DNA of 64,000 nt. Source: CAVXJN01 sp963773585 (GTDB lineage: Bacteria; Pseudomonadota; Gammaproteobacteria; JASBUN01). This document shows, one piece after another, positions 59,676 to 64,000 of this stretch. The translations under genes were made by a program, and so were the position numbers. How positions within the stretch are numbered: the first letter of the stretch is position 1; each line of letters begins with the position of its first letter. The DNA lies in NCBI GenBank assembly GCA_963773585.1, contig CAVZBR010000001.1, forward strand, positions 124,001 to 188,000. Reading direction: 5' to 3'. The notes beneath the pieces are model-generated. The model did no database searches. It was not told the DNA's origin and worked only from the letters and a program-made list of their open reading frames with translations.

Positions 59676-60590
59676 TCAGGCGTGCGCGGATTGTTTTCGA
59701 CCGACCGAACTCGCCGGGTCCTGATGAATGATCACGTCGGTCGAGGGGAACAATGCATGCAGTTCCTGTTCGACCTCGTCGGCGATGCGATGGGCCTGCA
59801 AAAAACTCAAATGATCATCCAGTTCGAGGTGCAGTTGAATGATACGAGTCTGGCCGGACTGGCGTGTGCGTAGCCCGTGCAGGCCCTGGACTTCGTCGTG
59901 GGACAGGGCACAATCGCGGATCCGCTGCTGATCTGCTTGCGGTAGTTCGCGGTCCATCAGTGTCTGAAAAGCGTCATGGCCGATATGCCAGGCACTGTAG
60001 AGGATGTACGCGGCAATGCCGAGGCCGAACAGCGGATCGAGCCCCGACCAGCCGCGGCTGGCGAGCAGCAGAGCTACGATGATGCTGGCGTTGGTCAGCA
60101 GATCGCTGAGATAGTGCAGGGCATCGGCGCGAATGGCACTGGAGTGGGTGCGGCGGATGACATGGCGCTGGATTGCCAACAGCATGGCGGTCGCGGCGAT
60201 GGAAAAGGTCATGACTGCGAGCGCGATGCCGACATCGTTCAGCGCATGGGGATTCAGCAACCGTTCCACGGCGTGCAGCACCAAAAATGCGGCGGATCCG
60301 GCAATGAAAGTCGCCTGGGCCAAGCCGGCCAGGGATTCGGCTTTGCCGTGGCCGAAGCGGTGCTCGCTGTCGGCGGGCATGAGCGAATAGCGCACCGCGA
60401 GCAGATTCAGCGCCGATGCGGCCACGTCCATGGTTGAATCCACCAGCGAGGCGAGTACGCTCACCGAACCCGACAACAGCCAGGCGGTCAATTTTGCGCC
60501 GATGAGCAGAGCCGCGGTCACCACCGAGGCCGTGGTCGCCAGGCGCAGTAGTCGGGCATTGTCTGCAGGGTTGGAAGGCATGTTCAGCAA
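59676..60590 (-). CDS. Cation diffusion facilitator, FieF-like
   Basis: A 304-residue metal exporter with six helices and the metal-binding pairs: DSTMD in helix 2, HRFGHGKAE loop, and HYLSD (helix 5) matching the D-D and H-D sites, plus the cytoplasmic C-terminal domain (QLHLELDDHLSFLQAH). FieF-type proteins export iron or zinc. An alternative ATG three codons downstream at 60581 is possible. Confidence 0.9.
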   Translation of the reverse strand: MLNMPSNPADNARLLRLATTASVVTAALLIGAKLTAWLLSGSVSVLASLVDSTMDVAASALNLLAVRYSLMPADSEHRFGHGKAESLAGLAQATFIAGSAAFLVLHAVERLLNPHALNDVGIALAVMTFSIAATAMLLAIQRHVIRRTHSSAIRADALHYLSDLLTNASIIVALLLASRGWSGLDPLFGLGIAAYILYSAWHIGHDAFQTLMDRELPQADQQRIRDCALSHDEVQGLHGLRTRQSGQTRIIQLHLELDDHLSFLQAHRIADEVEQELHALFPSTDVIIHQDPASSVGRKQSAHA

Positions 60591-60739
60591 CTTGATTTGG
60601 CAACGCGCATTGGACCATTCGCACGGTCCGCTGCCAAGACCTCTTCCGCCGCAATGACAGGGGCGAAACAGGGCGATTGATATATCAGCATTAAACCATA
60701 TACTACACGGACACTGCGTTATCTGAAGAGGGCATCAGC

Positions 60740-60943
60740 ATGAGTATCGACCGTATCGTCTTGGCGTTCGCCGGCACCATGATTTTGCTGAGCCTGGTGC
60801 TCGCCCACTATTTTTCCCCGAACTGGCTGTGGCTCACCGCCTTCGTCGGCTTTAATTTGCTGCAAAGCTCCATTACCGGGTTTTGTCCGTTGGCGAAGAT
60901 CGTCAAAGCCATGGGCGCTCGGCCGGGCGAAGCCTTCAACTGA
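60740..60943 (+). CDS. DUF2892 (YgaP-like) membrane protein
   Basis: A 67-residue protein with two membrane helices and the DUF2892 signature GFNLLQSSITGFCPLAKIVK, found as the membrane part of YgaP rhodaneses. The stand-alone form is common in sulfur bacteria. Function unknown; the lone cysteine in TGFCP might handle sulfane sulfur. Confidence 0.85.
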   Translation: MSIDRIVLAFAGTMILLSLVLAHYFSPNWLWLTAFVGFNLLQSSITGFCPLAKIVKAMGARPGEAFN

Positions 60944-60979
60944 ACCCCGCGCATCTCGCGCGCCGTTAACGCAAGCGCG

Positions 60980-62107
60980 TCAACGCCGGCGGTGATTGTG
61001 GTTTTGCGGCGGCGGAAACGTACCGTCGTCGGTCGAGTTGTCACAAGCGCCTGGGACGTTGTCGTTTTCAGTGAGCTTGTCTTTTTCGGTTCCGAAGTGG
61101 GCGCTTTCCAGCCAATCGGTCATTGCCGCCCGCGCGTCCGCCAGTCCCTTGTAGCCGGCGATCTCATCGTCCATGGTCCGTAATGCGGCCGCCAAAACGC
61201 GCCGTTGTTCCGGCGCCAGGTCGGCGACGTCGGTGAGATAGGTGCGAATGGCGAACAACACGCCATTCGCCCCCGGCAGCCCCACCAATACCTGGCGTTC
61301 CACTCTCAAGTACAGGTTGGGGCGCTGCGGATCGAATCGCCGGCCCTGCCACGCGGCGGCGTCGATGCAGCCCGCTTCCGGCTGCGGGTGGTGGTTGAGG
61401 CGCCCGTCAGTGGCGAGCCCCCAGGCAAATCGCACATACGGGCCGTGGTCGCGCAGATTGGCGAGCAGGGCGGGCGTCTGGCGAGCGATGCGTTCGAATC
61501 GCGGCACCGGCGCATGGACACCTGGAAAACTGCGTCCGATACGATCGCGCGCCGCCCAGTGATTGGGCGCGCACAGGTGCAATATCAGCACCCGACCGTG
61601 GCCTGCGGGTGCTGCACTGACAAAGCTCAGATCTTCCTGCACCTGGGAGACGAGCGCGTCCAGGCCGTCGCGGTAGGTTGGTTGGACCGGCGCTTCCGTC
61701 GTGGCGTGTACCAGATTCAAATCATCGTCGAAGCGCAGCAGCTCGCCGCTGAGCCGACAACGCAGTGACCAATAGCCACTCGATTCCTGTTGCCGGCTGA
61801 ACCAGGTCGGGTGCTCCCGCAGCAGAGTATCGAGCAACAGCTGCGTCACCGCGCGGCGGCTGAACTCGTCGAACCCATCGACTGTGCAATAGTACTTGTC
61901 CAGGGATTCGCACCGCGCCCGGAGCTTGTTGCGCCGATAGGCGGACCATTGACGATCGATCTGCACCAGCTGGCGGTCTAGGTGGCCGTTTCCGAACTCC
62001 GTGCCGAGACGCGCCAAACCGGCTTTCATGGCGTAGGCGCCCGTGTCCACCGGAAAGTAATGCGCTGGTGCCGGAAGTACGGCTTTGGGCTCTGACGGCG
62101 AATTCAT
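60980..62107 (-). CDS. DUF3445 protein, haem-dependent oxidative N-demethylase type
   Basis: A 375-residue protein of DUF3445: FEFDRISR-like central part with RRAVTQLLLDTLLREHPTWF, LVSQVQEDLSFV, and LRVERQVLVGLPGANGVLFAIRTYL. Characterised relatives form the alpha subunit of a haem N-demethylase that oxidises dimethylamine and releases formaldehyde. The partner subunits (flavin and iron-sulfur) are not here, so it may act alone or on something else. The Arg/His-rich C-terminal tail is low complexity. Confidence 0.8.
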   Translation of the reverse strand: MNSPSEPKAVLPAPAHYFPVDTGAYAMKAGLARLGTEFGNGHLDRQLVQIDRQWSAYRRNKLRARCESLDKYYCTVDGFDEFSRRAVTQLLLDTLLREHPTWFSRQQESSGYWSLRCRLSGELLRFDDDLNLVHATTEAPVQPTYRDGLDALVSQVQEDLSFVSAAPAGHGRVLILHLCAPNHWAARDRIGRSFPGVHAPVPRFERIARQTPALLANLRDHGPYVRFAWGLATDGRLNHHPQPEAGCIDAAAWQGRRFDPQRPNLYLRVERQVLVGLPGANGVLFAIRTYLTDVADLAPEQRRVLAAALRTMDDEIAGYKGLADARAAMTDWLESAHFGTEKDKLTENDNVPGACDNSTDDGTFPPPQNHNHRRR

Positions 62108-62407
62108 CGGTTCGATCCCATTTGCACTGCGTTCAGCGACACTCGCTCCTATCGCGGCGAGCGGCCTGCAGCGTATCCGCGAGGTCGCGCGCGAACTTAC
62201 TGATGCTAGCGCTCCATTTTTAAAAAGTAAACAAAACCAATGTGTTAGGTATGCTTTCCCGGGCCATAATGGTCCGCGCAGCGGTTCCGCCGGACGGTCG
62301 GACCGCTAAAGGATCACGGCGCTAGGCCGCTAATTCGAGCCAATCCCAGCGCCGCCGACGGAAGCCTGGGCCGAGTCGTCATCGCGAACCCGAAGAGTCA
62401 CGATTCC
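62108..62407. promoter_or_regulatory. Divergent promoter region
   Basis: About 300 bases between the DUF3445 gene and the sensor gene, with an AT-rich block at 62213-62250, the only such stretch nearby. It probably holds promoters for either gene. Confidence 0.4.
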
Positions 62408-64000
62408 TTGCGCTACCCAGCACCGCCACCTCCGGATCGCTTCGAGTGTCGTTACCTGCGCCTGATCCTGTTGGCGTGGGCAATCAGCCCGTTGTTGACC
62501 ATGTCGTCGGTATTGTTCATCGGAATTCTCACTCCGGAACAGTTGGCGACCGTGTTGATGAGTCCGGTCGAACTGGCATTCCTGGCCGGGACGCTGATTG
62601 GCGCGCGGTTGTTCTATGTCCATTACGGCCGCCCGCTGCTAGCGTTTGCCGTTGAACCCCAAGGCGTGGACCGACTTCTCGTACTGCAACGCATGCGCGG
62701 CTTTCCGCACGCGTTCTGGTTTGGATTCCTGATCTACAACCTGCTCGGCCCTGCCTTGTTGCTGCTGTGTGCGGAGCTGTATACGGACTTCAGGCCAGGG
62801 CCCGTGGACTGGCTGCGGATCCACTTGGTGTCGCTGGTGGTTTCCATTCTCGTCGGCCTGCCGATCTTCTTTCAATTTCTCGACCTGCTGGGAGAGCTGG
62901 CCCGTGGCCTGCGCCTCGAGCGTGCCCACGTCACCCTGCGCACCAAGGTCTTCCTGATCGGGTCCCTGGGGCCGCTGCTGGTTGATACGGTGCTGGTCCA
63001 ATACTACTGGACCCGCACCGGTTTCTTCGCCCTGGAAACATTTCTGGTCTGGCTGACGCTGGAGGCGCTGGCCGTTATCGGCAGCTTGATGGTCATGCGT
63101 TCCTTCGGCCAGTCCCTGGCGCCATTGGAGGGGCTGCTGTCGGGCCCGCGCGAACTGCGCATGCAGCAGCTCCGCACGCTTGCGCCGCGTTCCACCGACG
63201 AACTCGGTGTACTCACCACCGGCTACCGCCAACTGCTCGAAGATCTTAGCGCCCATACCGAGCTGCTCAGCCTGAACAATCGCCTGCTGCGCGATATCGG
63301 CGATGGCGACAAGGTCGGAAGGGTGGTCGGAGAAGTCCTGGAGTTGTGCCAGCGCACCGTAGGCGGCGATCGAATTTTCCTGTTTCTGCACGACGCCAAT
63401 GAGGACGTGCTGGTTTCGGTGGCCGAATCGGGCAGGCCCTATTTGGCCGAAGGCTATTCCAGGGTGCCCTTGGATCAGCCATCTCTGGCAGCATGGACCT
63501 ACCGTCAGGATCAAGCCTGCGCCAGCGCCGACGCCGGCCACGACCCGCGCGGTAGTACGCACCCGCGGCAGCGATGCCAAGCGCGGTCGGTCCTTGCCGC
63601 GCCGCTGCGGGCGGAGCACCAGGTGATCGGCGTGCTGATGTCGACCAGTACCCGCCGGCGACGGGAATATTCGGTGGAAGAGACCGCGCTCATGGAAGCA
63701 TTCGCGCGCGAAGCAGCGCTGACGCTGCATACCGACATACTGCACCGTGAACGCGCTGCCGCCGAGCGCGAACGCCGCGACCAGGAAGCGCAGATCAAGC
63801 TGTTGCTCGACTATACGGCGGAAGCCATTTTCGGAGTCGACCTGGATGGCGTCTGCAATTTCGTCAACCCGGCCTGCCTGCGCATGCTGGGTTACGAACA
63901 CGAGAACGAGTTGCTTGGCAGCAATATACATGCCCTGATTCACCACACGCTGCCCGATGGAACGCCGTATCCGAAAGAAAAATGCCGGGTGCGCCACGCC
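62408..64000 (+). CDS. Membrane sensor protein with HAMP-like, GAF and PAS domains (3' end cut by window)
   Basis: An open frame runs to the window edge (531 codons from the TTG at 62408). It has about four N-terminal membrane helices, a second pair up to about residue 235, a HAMP-like linker, a GAF domain (GRVVGEVLELCQRTVGGDRIFLFL to EAFAREAALTLHTDI) and the start of a PAS domain (LLLDYTAEAIFGVDLDGVCNFVNPA). The output domain (kinase, GGDEF or EAL) lies beyond the window. The start is unclear; the frame stays open upstream to at least 62300. Confidence 0.8.
   Translation, partial: MRYPAPPPPDRFECRYLRLILLAWAISPLLTMSSVLFIGILTPEQLATVLMSPVELAFLAGTLIGARLFYVHYGRPLLAFAVEPQGVDRLLVLQRMRGFPHAFWFGFLIYNLLGPALLLLCAELYTDFRPGPVDWLRIHLVSLVVSILVGLPIFFQFLDLLGELARGLRLERAHVTLRTKVFLIGSLGPLLVDTVLVQYYWTRTGFFALETFLVWLTLEALAVIGSLMVMRSFGQSLAPLEGLLSGPRELRMQQLRTLAPRSTDELGVLTTGYRQLLEDLSAHTELLSLNNRLLRDIGDGDKVGRVVGEVLELCQRTVGGDRIFLFLHDANEDVLVSVAESGRPYLAEGYSRVPLDQPSLAAWTYRQDQACASADAGHDPRGSTHPRQRCQARSVLAAPLRAEHQVIGVLMSTSTRRRREYSVEETALMEAFAREAALTLHTDILHRERAAAERERRDQEAQIKLLLDYTAEAIFGVDLDGVCNFVNPACLRMLGYEHENELLGSNIHALIHHTLPDGTPYPKEKCRVRHA

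Noticed and set aside
62639..63997. Large open frame on the minus strand (452 codons)
   Set aside because: It is the shadow of the plus-strand membrane GAF-PAS sensor, which has recognisable domains; the minus translation is Gln/Arg-rich without motifs.
1..64000. CRISPR array, prophage, insertion sequence or integron
   Set aside because: No regular short repeats, transposase, integrase or phage proteins were seen on either strand.

Overview
The window looks like the chromosome of a GC-rich, sulfur-oxidising gammaproteobacterium that can use thiocyanate and handle C1 units through methanofuran and tetrahydromethanopterin (H4MPT). The gammaproteobacterial placement rests on the GlrK/QseG/GlrR cassette, HdfR-type LysR, PA3496-like proteins, HrpB and Pal. 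The sulfur lifestyle rests on thiocyanate hydrolase, DsrE and TusA proteins, two SQR-like flavoproteins and a SoxA. I cannot name a species from the sequence. I see no rRNA, tRNA, CRISPR array, transposase, integrase or phage gene.

Positions 1-11065 form a thiocyanate/sulfur island. A CynR-like LysR regulator (cut by the window edge) diverges from scnB-scnA-scnC, the three subunits of cobalt-dependent thiocyanate hydrolase, followed by a small P15K-like accessory gene. Next come a nitrate/sulfonate-type ABC importer with a coupled 46-codon ORF between its two permeases, a cbtB-cbtA-cbtB cobalt transporter, a DsrE-like protein, a TusA-like protein, an SQR-like flavoprotein and a DUF1641 protein. 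The set reads as uptake of the substrate, hydrolysis to carbonyl sulfide and ammonia, cobalt supply, and handling of the released sulfur.

Positions 11216-26494 are largely a C1 island. A two-component Rieske oxygenase (minus strand) sits beside fhcBADC, the formyltransferase/hydrolase complex. Around and beyond it are a HisA-like protein, an ATP-grasp ligase and an MfnF-like kinase (cofactor biosynthesis type genes), a RibD-like reductase, an 890-residue fusion of glycine-cleavage T-protein to serine hydroxymethyltransferase, and dihydropteroate synthase. The GcvT-SHMT fusion is the most unusual protein of the window.

Positions 26714-37979 carry envelope signalling (glrR, qseG-like, glrK, a Pal-like lipoprotein), a cyclic-nucleotide-binding GGDEF protein, a PRC-barrel exported protein, an isolated mono-haem SoxA, a FimT-type minor pilin with a long Ser/Gly/Asn/His-rich insertion, an HdfR-type LysR, and about 1 kb with no convincing gene.

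Positions 38057-64000 are mixed: polyphosphate:AMP phosphotransferase, a metallo-beta-lactamase-fold protein, nadA, a Nudix hydrolase, an NlpC/P60 lipoprotein, a GGDEF-EAL protein, a second SQR, tag, a CarS-like membrane protein, an extracellular nuclease, hrpB, a YihY protein, a Rieske ferredoxin coupled to a TrpD-like gene, a DedA protein, a cation diffusion facilitator, a DUF3445 (haem N-demethylase type) gene, and a truncated membrane GAF-PAS sensor.
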